Source of the DNA: Nonomuraea roseoviolacea subsp. carminata
GTDB lineage: Bacteria > Actinomycetota > Actinomycetes > Streptosporangiales > Streptosporangiaceae
Assembly (NCBI RefSeq): GCF_024172185.1
Contig: NZ_JAMZEC010000001.1
Location: forward strand, 1-64,000
Direction: 5' to 3'
Length of the DNA: 64,000 nt
Part shown: piece after piece, positions 29,355 through 44,938 of the stretch
Layout of the letters: the number at the start of each line of letters is the position of its first letter
Numbering within the stretch: the first letter of the stretch is position 1
Notes under the pieces: model-generated
What the model saw: only the letters and a program-made list of their open reading frames with translations
The model's database searches: none
What the model was told of the DNA's origin: nothing
Made by a program: the position numbers and the translations under genes

Positions 29355-30092
29355 GTGACCGACACCCCGCGGGAGAGCGGATACCGGCCGGGCTACGAGG
29401 TGGCCGCGGAGCAGTTGCTGGAGCTGATCGTCCGGCTCCGCCTTCACCCGGGAGACCGTCTGCCGACCGAGAACGAGCTGGCCCGGCAGCTGGGCACCAG
29501 CCGCACCGTCGTCCGTGAGGCGGTGAAGATCCTCTCCGCGCTCGGCCGGGTGCGCGCCCAGAAGGGCCGCGGCCTGTACGTGGCCGACGACGAGGGGATG
29601 CTGGGCACCGGGCGCTGGGCGTCCTTCTTCCTCCCCACCGACCTGGACCACGTCTACATGCTGTTCGAGTTCCGCCGCACGCAGGAGATGGAGACCAGCC
29701 GGCAGGCCGCCCGCCGCGCCACCCCGGCGGAGCTGAGGGCCATCGAGGACGCGGCCGCCCTGTGCCGCCATGGCTTCGAGACGGGACGCGAGGACCTGTT
29801 CAACGAGGGCGACGACGCTTTCCACATCGCCATCGCCACGGCCGCGCACAACATGTTCCTCCAGATCGCCGTACAGGAGGCCCGGCGGCTGCAGGCCCAG
29901 TCCAGCCTCATCGGGCTGCGCGGCTCGGTGGGCGGGCACGCCGCCGAGGCCGTCGAGGAACACGAGGCGATCTACCGGGCCATCCGCGCCGGTGACTCCG
30001 AAGCGGCCGCCGAGGCCGCCGCCAGGCACATCGACAACACCCTCGACGACTATCGCCGGGAGATCCGGCAGCGCCTGTTCTCCTCCCGCTGA
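29355..30092 (+). CDS. GntR-family regulator, FadR/FCD subfamily
   Basis: A 245-residue regulator. The winged helix (about 12-75) shows LHPGDRLPTENELARQLGTS and RTVVREAVKILSALG. The C-terminal FCD effector domain has metal-binding residues in DDAFHIAIATAAHN, EEHEAIYRAIRAGD and AAEAAARHIDNTL. FCD regulators mostly sense carboxylic acids such as uronates. The start is GTG with AAGGAG 5 bases upstream. It lies between the divergent beta-helix gene and the downstream GH54 gene; a strong terminator separates it from GH54. Confidence 0.93.
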   Translation: MTDTPRESGYRPGYEVAAEQLLELIVRLRLHPGDRLPTENELARQLGTSRTVVREAVKILSALGRVRAQKGRGLYVADDEGMLGTGRWASFFLPTDLDHVYMLFEFRRTQEMETSRQAARRATPAELRAIEDAAALCRHGFETGREDLFNEGDDAFHIAIATAAHNMFLQIAVQEARRLQAQSSLIGLRGSVGGHAAEAVEEHEAIYRAIRAGDSEAAAEAAARHIDNTLDDYRREIRQRLFSSR

Positions 30093-30110
30093 CCCGGCCG
30101 CCCCGCGCCC

Positions 30111-31861
<1,751 letters not shown>

Positions 31862-31914
31862 CCGGTCCCGGGACGGCAGCACCGGGCCACGGGTGCGGGG
31901 CGGCGCCGGGCGCG

Positions 31915-33111
31915 TCAGTCGCGGACGGCGCCGTCCCGTCCCGGTGACGGCTCGGGCCGGAAGCCGTCGGCCACCGCCAGCAGCCGTCGTCCGGCGTGCT
32001 CCGGCCGGATGTGGGGGCCCTCGGCGGCCCCGGCGTCCGGCCGCCGGGTGTACGCGCCGATCACCTGCTCGTCGAGGGTGACGCCGAGACCCGGCGTGTC
32101 CCCGAGGACGAAGGCGCCGTCCTCGACGTGCAGGTCGAGCGACACTCCGAGCGGCGGGTGGAGATCCTGAAGCTCGCTGGCCAGGTGGTTCGGCACTGAC
32201 GTCGCGGCGTGCAGCAACGCGAGCGGCGTGGTGCCGATCGGGCTGACCGGCAGGTCGTGGGCCTGCGCCAGGGCGGACACCCGCAGGAAGTGGGACACCC
32301 CCCACACCACGGCCGTCTGCACGATGTCGACGGCCCCCGCGGCCAGCAGCGGACGGAACTGCTCAAGACCGGTGAGGTTCTCCCCCGTCGCGACCGACGC
32401 GCGGACGCCGCGGCCGACGGCGGCCAGTCCTTCGGCGTCCCATCGCCGGACCGGCTCCTCGATCCAGGTGAGATCCAGGGTGCGCTCCAGCTCGCAGACG
32501 TGCCGGACCGCCTGCTTGCGCGTCCACGCCTCGTTCACGTCCAGCATGAGCCCCGGCCGCGCTCCGTTCCCGGCCTCGGTCAGGACGTCGCGTACCAGCG
32601 TCAGGCGGCGCCGGTCGCGTTCGATGTCGAGGCCGCCCTTGATCTTGGCCGCGCGCAGACCGCGCTCGGCGTAGGTCCGGTAGACCGAGACGAGTTCGTC
32701 GTCGGTCAGCGCGATGTCCAGGCCCGAGGCGTAGGCGGGCACCGTCCTGTCGCGTCCGCCCAGCAGGCGCCAGAGCGGTTCACCGGCCGCCTGTGCCTTG
32801 ATGTCCCACAGCGCGGTGTCGAGCGCGCCGATCGTGCCGAACACGGCTCCCGCGTGCCCCGCCTTGAAGGTCTGCCGCAGCATGCGATCGTAGAGCGCCG
32901 TCACGCCGCGCGGATCCTCGCCCTCGATCGCGGGGAACACGGCGCCGATCTGGACGTGCGGCCCGAGGCCGACGCCGGTGATCCCCTCGTCGGTGTCGAC
33001 CATGACGATCGGCACCGGGACGGCCCCGTCGGCGAAGACGCCGTTGGCGTCACCGACCGGGCGGCCCCATCGCTGGACCGTCGTCGCGGTCCGATACCCC
33101 GTGATCCGCAT
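31915..33111 (-). CDS. Enolase-superfamily sugar-acid dehydratase (mandelate racemase-like)
   Basis: A 398-residue cytoplasmic protein of the mandelate racemase/galactonate dehydratase type. The catalytic lysine motif is KIKGG (Lys156/Lys158). Magnesium ligands are Asp191 in LMLDVNEAW, Glu218 in TWIEEP and Glu244 in ATGENLTG. The probable substrate is a sugar acid such as an aldonate or uronate-derived acid; the exact acid cannot be read. It is the last gene of the importer operon, one base after the permease stop, so it likely processes the imported compound. The tail after residue 360 is Pro/Gly-rich and longer than usual. Confidence 0.88.
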   Translation of the reverse strand: MRITGYRTATTVQRWGRPVGDANGVFADGAVPVPIVMVDTDEGITGVGLGPHVQIGAVFPAIEGEDPRGVTALYDRMLRQTFKAGHAGAVFGTIGALDTALWDIKAQAAGEPLWRLLGGRDRTVPAYASGLDIALTDDELVSVYRTYAERGLRAAKIKGGLDIERDRRRLTLVRDVLTEAGNGARPGLMLDVNEAWTRKQAVRHVCELERTLDLTWIEEPVRRWDAEGLAAVGRGVRASVATGENLTGLEQFRPLLAAGAVDIVQTAVVWGVSHFLRVSALAQAHDLPVSPIGTTPLALLHAATSVPNHLASELQDLHPPLGVSLDLHVEDGAFVLGDTPGLGVTLDEQVIGAYTRRPDAGAAEGPHIRPEHAGRRLLAVADGFRPEPSPGRDGAVRD

Positions 33112-33112
33112 G

Positions 33113-33940
33113 TCAGCCCTTCGTGGAACCGGCGGTGACGCCTTCGGCGATCTGGCGCTGGAGGAACAGGTAGAGCAGCAGCACGGGCGCCGCCGCGATC
33201 AGGACTCCCGAGGCGAAGGTGGGGATGTCGTCGGAGTACTGTCCGCGCAGCGCGTTGACCCCGATCATGAGGGTGCGATGCTCGGGCGACGGCATCATCA
33301 GCAGGGAGATGAGCACGTCGTTCCAGCAGAACAGCATGTCGAGGATGCCGACCGACAGCAGCGCCGGCACGCCCAGCGGCAGCATGATCCGCCGGTACAC
33401 GCCGTAAACCGTGTTCCCGTCGATCCTGGCCGCGTCGACGATCTCCGGCGGGATGGTCCTGTAGTGGCTCGCCATGAGGAAGACGGTGAACGGGAGGAAC
33501 TGCGCCACGTAGGCCAGGATCAGTCCCGGATAGGTGTCGACGAGACCGGTGTCCGCCATGATCCTGGTGAGCGGCACCATGATCACCTGGAACGGGATGA
33601 ACAGTCCCGCGAGACAGCCCAGGTAGATCACCGAAGAGCCGCGGAACCGCAGCCGGCTCAGCGCGAAACCCGCCATCGAGCCCAGCAGCAACAGCAGGGC
33701 CACGGCGAACGCCACGACGACGAAGGAGTTGGCGAAGTACCGCGCCATTCCGGCGCCGGCCCACGCCTGCGCGATGTTGTCCCAGCGCGGGGAGCCCGCC
33801 GGGGCGAACCGGTCGAGGACGTAGTCGCGCCGGGTCTTCATCGCGACGTTGGCCGTGAACACGAGCGGATAGATCGTCACCAGCGCGAGGACGGCCATCG
33901 GAACCGCGGCCACCCACCTGGCCAGACGCATGCCCGGCAT
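33113..33940 (-). CDS. Carbohydrate ABC transporter permease (MalG/CUT1 type)
   Basis: Membrane permease of 275 residues from MPGMRLARWVAAVPM. Six hydrophobic segments and the EAA loop PPEIVDAARIDGNTVYGVYR with DAARIDG followed by MLPLG are visible. The ATG at 33940 shares a base with the stop of the previous permease (TGATG). It pairs with the MalF-like product. Longer open frame upstream is an overlap with the neighbour in another register. Confidence 0.93.
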   Translation of the reverse strand: MPGMRLARWVAAVPMAVLALVTIYPLVFTANVAMKTRRDYVLDRFAPAGSPRWDNIAQAWAGAGMARYFANSFVVVAFAVALLLLLGSMAGFALSRLRFRGSSVIYLGCLAGLFIPFQVIMVPLTRIMADTGLVDTYPGLILAYVAQFLPFTVFLMASHYRTIPPEIVDAARIDGNTVYGVYRRIMLPLGVPALLSVGILDMLFCWNDVLISLLMMPSPEHRTLMIGVNALRGQYSDDIPTFASGVLIAAAPVLLLYLFLQRQIAEGVTAGSTKG

Positions 33941-34926
33941 CAGTCCAGCCTCCCCGTGCGGCGGAGCAGGGTGATCTGCGCGAGCCCCACCACGAGCATG
34001 ACGACGAAGAGGACCGTCGACGCGGCCGAGGCGAGCGCCGGCCGGTTCAGCTGTCCCTGCTGGTGCCAGATGTAGTACTCCGGCAGGTAGGTCGATCCCT
34101 CCGGGCCGCCGTTGGTCATGACGAAGAGCAGGCCGAACATGGACGTCAGCATCCCGATCATCGTGGTCACGAAGACGAACTGGATGGTGCGCGTCAGGCC
34201 GGGGACGATCACGTGCCTGACGACCTGGCGGAGCGACGCGCCGTCCACGCGGGCGGCGTCCAGCAGCGACGCGTCCAGGGTGCTGAATCCGGCGAGGAAC
34301 ACCACCAGGGCCATCCCGAACGTCGCCCATACGTGCACGCCGACGACCGTGAACATGGCGGTGCCCGGATCGCCGAGCCAGTCGACCGGGCCGACGCCGA
34401 TCATCCCGAGGGCGGCGTTCAACGGCCCGTCGAATCCGAGCATGAGGGTGACGATCGCACCGACGATCACCGGCGAGAGCACGGCCGGGAAGAAGTAGAC
34501 GGCGCGGTAGACGCGGTGCCCCGGCACGCGCAGGTAGATGAAGGTCGCGAGCAGGCCGGGGATCGCCACCGCCACGGGCAGCAGCAGCACCAGCAGCCCG
34601 ACGTTGCGCAGCGAGGTGCGGAACAACGGGTCGCCGGCCAGCTCCAGGTAGTTGCTCAGACCGACCGGGGTCCCGTTCGACGCGCCGTCACCCGTGAACG
34701 AGTAGTTCACCCCGAGGACGAGCGGCCACAGCCGCAGCGTCACGAGGATCAGCACGGCCGGGGCCACCAGGACGTAGGGCGCGAGGCGTTCGGCGCGCGC
34801 CCCACGGGAGGTGCGCCCGGCGCCCGTACGGGCGGCCCCGGGGCGGCCCTCCCGCCGCGTCGTCGTGCCACCGGCTCGTCCGGGGCCGGCCGGGCGGACC
34901 GACGGCGACGTACCTCGCATCGGCAC
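33940..34926 (-). CDS. Carbohydrate ABC transporter permease (MalF/CUT1 type)
   Basis: Membrane permease of 328 residues. A basic, Gly/Arg/Thr-rich N-terminal tail of about 45 residues comes before the first helix (APYVLVAPAVLILVTLRLWP). The EAA loop is DASLLDAARVDGASLRQVVR with DAARVDG. The start is GTG 34926 or ATG 34920. It lies four bases after the binding-protein stop. No ATPase gene is in the operon, so a shared MsiK-type ATPase elsewhere probably energises it, as is common in actinobacteria. Confidence 0.92.
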   Translation of the reverse strand: MPMRGTSPSVRPAGPGRAGGTTTRREGRPGAARTGAGRTSRGARAERLAPYVLVAPAVLILVTLRLWPLVLGVNYSFTGDGASNGTPVGLSNYLELAGDPLFRTSLRNVGLLVLLLPVAVAIPGLLATFIYLRVPGHRVYRAVYFFPAVLSPVIVGAIVTLMLGFDGPLNAALGMIGVGPVDWLGDPGTAMFTVVGVHVWATFGMALVVFLAGFSTLDASLLDAARVDGASLRQVVRHVIVPGLTRTIQFVFVTTMIGMLTSMFGLLFVMTNGGPEGSTYLPEYYIWHQQGQLNRPALASAASTVLFVVMLVVGLAQITLLRRTGRLD

Positions 34927-34930
34927 GCGA

Positions 34931-36208
34931 TCAGCTCGCCCGGTCGGCGGCCGCCAACTGCTTCACGGCCTTGTCGACGGTGGTGGACCCGCTCAGGAGC
35001 TGCTGCGACAGTCTCCCCATCAGATCCAGCGTCTTGGAGGACAGCGCGACGTGCAGGGCGGGCCTGCCGGTCCTGATCTCGGGCACGATCGCGGCGACGG
35101 CCGGGCCGGCCCGCGAGACGTCGATCGTCGTGTCGGACGCGATCGCGCCGGCCGAGGCGGAGAACGCGGTCAGGGCGTCGGCCGAGGTCAGGGAGCGCAC
35201 CAGGTCCGCGGCCAGCCGCGGGTCCTTCGTCCACCTGGCGACCGCGTAGCCGATGCCGCCGTCGTACGGAAGGCTCGGGGTGGCTCCGCCGGTCACGACG
35301 GGGGCGGTCATGACGCCGATCTTGTCGGGGGGCAGGAACTCGCCGAAGTCCTTCCAGTGCCCGACGTCCGACATCAGCCCGATGACGTGGGCGGCCCTGC
35401 CGCTCTCGAAGACTCTGAAGACGTCCGTGAACATCGCGGTGGAGTTGGCGCCGGCGCTGTTCAGCCCCTTGTCGCCGGCGTCCTTCCACAGCTCGAAGAT
35501 CCGTCTCACGTGGGGAGAGGTCCAGTCGCGCTTCCCCGCGATCCAGTCGCCGTACTCCTGCGGCGTCAGGATGCCGGAGCCGAGGCCGGACATGAAGAAC
35601 TGGATCCCGAAGCCTTCCTTGTTGCCGAGCGCGAGGCACGCGGCCCCGGTCGCCTTCTTGACGGCGGAGCAGGCGCGGACGAACTCGTCCCATGTCCTGG
35701 GCGGGTTCGCCGGATCGAGACCGGCCTTCTCGTAGAGCGTCTTGTTGTAGTAGATCGGGTGCCCCTGCAGGGTCACCGGCGCGGCGTAGGTCCTGCCGTC
35801 CTTGGTGAACGCGTCCCAGCCCGCCAACCGGCTCCTGTCCTGGGCCACGTACGGGTCCAGCGGGAGGAGCGCGTCGGCCCGGTCGCGGATCTGCCCGCCC
35901 CCGTTGAACAGCATGACGTCGGGCCCCTTGCGGGACTGGGCGGCCGTGCCCAGCAGGGTGTAGTACTGGTCGAACGGCTGGGCGACGAACTCGACGGTGA
36001 CGCCGGGATGCCGCTCGGCGAAGTCGGCCTTGACCTTCTCGACGTACGTGGCGGCCGCCGGCTCACCGGACTTCCAATCCCAGACCACGAGCTTCTGCTG
36101 CCCCTGCTGGGAGTTCCCGGACGGGGATCCCGTCCGGGCCGCGCTTCCGCAGCCGGCCAGGGCCAGTCCAGCGGCCATCACGGCCGAGCACAACACGCGT
36201 CGTTTCAT
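34931..36208 (-). CDS. Extracellular solute-binding lipoprotein (CUT1 family 1)
   Basis: Receptor of the MalFG-type importer; 425 residues. The signal has lipobox LAGC (Cys20), followed by a Ser/Gly/Gln linker. The family 1 fold shows LVVWDWKSGEPAAATYVEKV, GPDVMLFNGGGQIRDRA and the substrate-binding region VTLQGHPIYYNKTLYEKAG. It is the first gene of the operon receptor-permease-permease-dehydratase, divergent from a FadR-type regulator with a clear operator between. The ligand is probably an oligosaccharide or sugar acid. Confidence 0.93.
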   Translation of the reverse strand: MKRRVLCSAVMAAGLALAGCGSAARTGSPSGNSQQGQQKLVVWDWKSGEPAAATYVEKVKADFAERHPGVTVEFVAQPFDQYYTLLGTAAQSRKGPDVMLFNGGGQIRDRADALLPLDPYVAQDRSRLAGWDAFTKDGRTYAAPVTLQGHPIYYNKTLYEKAGLDPANPPRTWDEFVRACSAVKKATGAACLALGNKEGFGIQFFMSGLGSGILTPQEYGDWIAGKRDWTSPHVRRIFELWKDAGDKGLNSAGANSTAMFTDVFRVFESGRAAHVIGLMSDVGHWKDFGEFLPPDKIGVMTAPVVTGGATPSLPYDGGIGYAVARWTKDPRLAADLVRSLTSADALTAFSASAGAIASDTTIDVSRAGPAVAAIVPEIRTGRPALHVALSSKTLDLMGRLSQQLLSGSTTVDKAVKQLAAADRAS

Positions 36209-36273
36209 CAGTGCTCACCTTCCGAGAGCGGCCGAGGGGCCCGCCATCGCGACGCGCTGAAACGTAACTCGTA

Positions 36274-36288
36274 TGACGTCTTACGTCA
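36274..36288. promoter_or_regulatory. FadR-type operator between the divergent importer and regulator
   Basis: TGACGT-CTT-ACGTCA is a perfect 6+3+6 dyad. It lies 66 bases before the binding-protein ATG and 62 bases before the regulator ATG. A TATACT hexamer (36301-36306) downstream could be the -10 box of the plus-strand regulator. Confidence 0.7.
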
Positions 36289-36349
36289 ACGCTGGACCCG
36301 TATACTGACGCGGTGGCCCGCTCCTCGCGAGGCCACCGGAGGGGAAGAG

Positions 36350-37120
36350 ATGACGGCATCGCAGGAGACAGCCGGCGGTGTCCCGGCGCCACCGGCCTGG
36401 GTCCGACGGCCGGCCACTCTCGCCCGGGCGGTGACGGCCGAGCTGGTGGAGCGCATCGTCCGCGGCGTGCACCCGCCGGGGACTCCGCTGCCCCCGGAGC
36501 CCGCTTTGTGCGAGGCCTTCTCCGTGAGCCGCACCGTCGTCCGGGAAGCCGTGAAGGTCCTGCAGGAGAAGGGGCTGGTCCAGGTCCGCCAAGGCGCCGG
36601 CACCATGGTGAACCCCCCGGCGATGTGGGACATGCTCGACGAGCTCGTCCTCGCCGCGACGATCGCCGAGGACGAGAGCCTGACGATCCTCGACGACCTC
36701 GTCGTCACGCGGCGCGTGCTGGAGTCCGACATGGCCAACGTCGCGGCCCGCCTGGCCGGCCCGGACACGGTGGAGCGGCTGCGCGCGCTGGTGGACCGCA
36801 TGGACGAGCTGGTGGACGATCCCGCCACGTACGCCGACAGCGACCGCGCCTTCCACGACACGATCATGCAGACGTCGGGGAACCGCATCGCTCGTGGCGT
36901 CGTGCGGGCACTGGAGAGCCAGGTCATCAACACCGCGCGGTACATGGGCCGGACCGAGCGGGCCCTGTGCGTGGCGTCGAACCTCGGCCACCGGCGCATC
37001 TACGAGCGCATCGCCGCCCACGACCCCGAGGGCGCCGCGGAGGCGATGTTCCAGCACATCACCGAGGCCTGGCTGGTCCGTCGCAGCGGACCGGCCGACC
37101 CCGTACGGCTGCGACGCTAG
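36350..37120 (+). CDS. GntR-family regulator, FadR/FCD subfamily (importer control)
   Basis: A 256-residue regulator from the ATG at 36350, with GAGGGGAAG just upstream. The winged helix shows PPGTPLPPEPALCEAFSVS and RTVVREAVKVLQEKGLVQVR. The FCD domain carries ligand and metal residues in DRAFHDTIMQTSGN, LGHRRIYERIAAHD and AAEAMFQHITEAW. This type usually controls sugar-acid catabolism, which fits the divergent importer plus dehydratase operon. A much longer open frame running in from 34811 is an antisense artefact of the neighbours. Confidence 0.93.
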   Translation: MTASQETAGGVPAPPAWVRRPATLARAVTAELVERIVRGVHPPGTPLPPEPALCEAFSVSRTVVREAVKVLQEKGLVQVRQGAGTMVNPPAMWDMLDELVLAATIAEDESLTILDDLVVTRRVLESDMANVAARLAGPDTVERLRALVDRMDELVDDPATYADSDRAFHDTIMQTSGNRIARGVVRALESQVINTARYMGRTERALCVASNLGHRRIYERIAAHDPEGAAEAMFQHITEAWLVRRSGPADPVRLRR

Positions 37121-37181
37121 CACCCCCCATACCCCCGCGGTCCGCTCCGCTGCCACCCATGGGCTGTCGGCCGGACTGGCG

Positions 37182-37193
37182 CGAAACGATTCG
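37182..37193. promoter_or_regulatory. LacI-type site CGAAACGATTCG
   Basis: Matches 11 of 12 bases of the palindrome CGAATCGATTCG at 20604. It is 13 bases before the next palindrome at 37206. Confidence 0.55.
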
Positions 37194-37205
37194 ACGCGCA
37201 GGCGG

Positions 37206-38855
<1,650 letters not shown>

Positions 38856-38886
38856 CCCCACCGGCGGCAGCCTCGCCGCACCCGAT

Positions 38887-38898
38887 CGAATCGACACG
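38887..38898. promoter_or_regulatory. Degenerate LacI-type site before GH29
   Basis: CGAATCGACACG matches 10 of 12 bases of the palindrome at 20604. It lies 22 bases before the GTG start. Confidence 0.35.
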
Positions 38899-38920
38899 AT
38901 GGCCAACACCAGGAGACAGC

Positions 38921-40867
38921 GTGCCCCCCATCAAGCTGTCCGCTCTCCGCAGACGCACCGCACTCGCCGGCGCCCTTCTGCTCGCCGGGGCCCTCCTCAC
39001 GGCGCCCGCCCTCACCGGCACCGCCACGGCCGCCCCCACGGTCTACGAGCCCACGTGGGCCTCGGTGGACCAGCACCCGGCCGCGCCGGAATGGTTCCAG
39101 GACGCGAAGTTCGGCATCTACTTCCACTGGGGCGCCTTCGCCACGCCGGCCTTCGGCAGCGAGTGGTACCCGCGCAACATGTACGTCGGCGGCTCCGCGG
39201 AGAACAACCACCACAGAAGCGTCTACGGCGATCCCTCCGCGTGGCCGTACCACAACTTCATCGACGGCGCGCGCGACAAGGCCGGCACCTGGGTCCAGTT
39301 CGCGCCCAAGCTCAAGTCCGCGGGCGGCGCCTTCGACCCGGACGAGTGGGCACGGCTGTTCGCCGACTCCGGGGCCAGGTTCGCCGGCCCGGTCGCCGAG
39401 CACCATGACGGCTTCTCCATGTGGGACAGCCAGGTCAACGAGTGGAACTCGGCCGGCCGGGGCCCCAAGCTGGACCTGCTGCGCCTGTTCGCCGACGCGA
39501 TCCGCGCCAGGAACATGAAGCTGCTGGTCGCGATGCACCACGCCTACAACTTCACCGGCTACTACGACCACGTGCCGGCGCAGCCCACCACCTCGCTGAG
39601 GAAGCTCTACGGACAGCTCGGCCCGGCCGCGCAGAACCAGCTCTGGTACGACAAGCTGAAGGAGGTCGTCGACAAGGCCCGGCCCGACATCCTCTGGCAG
39701 GACTTCAACCTCACCCGCGTCGACGAGTCCAGGCGGCTCGACTTCCTGTCGTACTACTACAACCAGGCCAACGCGTGGGGCAAGGAGGTCGTGGCCACCT
39801 ACAAGGACGGCTTCGACAACAAGGGCGAGGTGTTCGACTACGAGCGCGGCGGCCCCGCCGGCATCCAGTACCCGTACTGGCTGACCGACGACGCCATCAG
39901 CAGTTCGAGCTGGTCCTACACCGACGGGATCGGCTACTACAGCGCGCCCGCGATGCTCCACTCGCTGATCGACCGGGTGAGCAAGAACGGCAACATGCTG
40001 CTCAACATCTCGCCCGTGATCGACGGCACCATCCCCCAGGGACAGAAGGACATCCTGAACGCGCTCGGGACCTACCTCAGGCGCAACGGCGAGTCGATCT
40101 ACTCCACCCGCGCCTGGACCACCTACGGCGAAGGTCCGACCAAGATGGGCGGCGGCTCGTTCACCACCCCGCGCGCCGGAACGGCCAAGGACATCCGCTA
40201 CACCCGCAGCAAGGACAACACCGTCCTGTACGCGACCGTGCTCGGCTGGCCCGGCGACGGCGCCCGCCTCGACCTCGCGTCCCTGGCGAGCGGCATGGTG
40301 GACCTGTCCAACCTGAGCAGGGCCGAGATGATCGGCGACACCGCCGGCACCTACATCGACCTGCCGTCGCGCAACCAGGACTCCAGCGGCCTGCACATCA
40401 CTCTGCCCGGCCGGCCGTACTCCGCGCTCGCGTACGTGGTGAAGCTGACCTTCAACGGGCCGATCAAGGCGACGCCCGGGACGAACGGCGCTCTGCGCAA
40501 CGTCAATGCCGGCAGATGCCTGGACGTCCCATCCCTTTCCCAGACGAACGGCACCCAAGTGGCGCTGTGGGACTGCAACGGACAGCCCAACCAGCAGTGG
40601 ACCTCCACCGGCGCCGGTGAGCTGCGCGTGTACGGCGGCAAGTGCCTGGACGTCAACGGCGCCGCCACCGCCGACGGCACCGCCGTCATCATCTGGGACT
40701 GCAACGGCCAGAACAACCAGAAATGGCGCCTCAACACCGACGGCACCATCACCGCCCTCGGCGCGAACAAGTGCCTCGACGTGGCCGGCGCCGGCACCGC
40801 CAACGGCACCAAGGTCCAGATATGGACCTGCCACGGCGGCGCCAACCAGAAGTGGACCCGCGCCTGA
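38921..40867 (+). CDS. Secreted GH29 alpha-L-fucosidase with ricin trefoil
   Basis: A 648-residue exported retaining alpha-L-fucosidase. Signal peptide to about 38. The GH29 barrel starts PEWFQDAKFGIYFHWGAF. The nucleophile is Asp261 in ILWQDFNLT; AEHHDGFSMWDS is the conserved fucose-binding region. A beta-sandwich follows, with typical end YSALAYVVKLTF, then a ricin trefoil about 525-648. The GTG at 38921 is set by AGGAG five bases upstream; the longer frame upstream runs through the neighbour's trefoil in another register. It lies 65 bases after the esterase, perhaps one unit. Its first trefoil subdomain (GRCLDVPSLSQTNGTQVALW) differs from the others. Confidence 0.93.
   Translation: MPPIKLSALRRRTALAGALLLAGALLTAPALTGTATAAPTVYEPTWASVDQHPAAPEWFQDAKFGIYFHWGAFATPAFGSEWYPRNMYVGGSAENNHHRSVYGDPSAWPYHNFIDGARDKAGTWVQFAPKLKSAGGAFDPDEWARLFADSGARFAGPVAEHHDGFSMWDSQVNEWNSAGRGPKLDLLRLFADAIRARNMKLLVAMHHAYNFTGYYDHVPAQPTTSLRKLYGQLGPAAQNQLWYDKLKEVVDKARPDILWQDFNLTRVDESRRLDFLSYYYNQANAWGKEVVATYKDGFDNKGEVFDYERGGPAGIQYPYWLTDDAISSSSWSYTDGIGYYSAPAMLHSLIDRVSKNGNMLLNISPVIDGTIPQGQKDILNALGTYLRRNGESIYSTRAWTTYGEGPTKMGGGSFTTPRAGTAKDIRYTRSKDNTVLYATVLGWPGDGARLDLASLASGMVDLSNLSRAEMIGDTAGTYIDLPSRNQDSSGLHITLPGRPYSALAYVVKLTFNGPIKATPGTNGALRNVNAGRCLDVPSLSQTNGTQVALWDCNGQPNQQWTSTGAGELRVYGGKCLDVNGAATADGTAVIIWDCNGQNNQKWRLNTDGTITALGANKCLDVAGAGTANGTKVQIWTCHGGANQKWTRA
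40560..40830 (+). repeat. Trefoil-coding DNA module, copy C3
   Basis: Closely related to copies C1, C2 and C4 in the middle subdomain; the 5' part has diverged. Confidence 0.8.
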
Positions 40868-42742
<1,875 letters not shown>

Positions 42743-42902
42743 GGAGGTTCGGATGACCACGGGAGTACGGCTCGTCGGAGGCCGCGGCTCGGTCGCGGTG
42801 ACCGGCGTCGTGGGGGCGCCGGCCGACGCGGGTGTGCTCCCGGCCGGACGGTGCCGGCACCCCATGGGCCGGTGCTGTCGTGCTCCGATCGGCCCACCGC
42901 CT

Positions 42903-44676
<1,774 letters not shown>

Positions 44677-44753
44677 GCTCCACCGACGGGTCGTCCCGTC
44701 GCCTGGGCGTGGTGATCCGGACCTCCACCCGGTGACCGCGCCCCGGGCGCGCT

Positions 44754-44786
44754 CCTCCCCCGGCCCCGGCAAGCGGCCGGGGGAGG
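44754..44786 (+). terminator. Xylanase terminator
   Basis: CCTCCCCCGGCC (44754-44765) pairs perfectly with GGCCGGGGGAGG (44775-44786) around a 9-base loop, 78 bases after the xylanase stop. Confidence 0.8.
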
Positions 44787-44813
44787 GACGCCGCGTAGCT
44801 CTCAGCCGAAAAT

Positions 44814-44827
44814 TGTTAACGCTAACA
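44814..44827. promoter_or_regulatory. LacI-type operator TGTTAACGCTAACA before GH127
   Basis: Perfect 5-base arms around ACGC. The same core is found before the SGNH esterase (11355-11368). It lies 112 bases before the GH127 ATG. Confidence 0.65.
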
Positions 44828-44938
44828 GAGAGGAGCGGCACCTCCGCGCCGACGACCACAGGCGGCCCCTCCAACGGCCTGACCCGGTGCACACGTGACC
44901 GTCGGCAGGCCGTCACCCCCCTCCCCAAGGAGCTCCGC

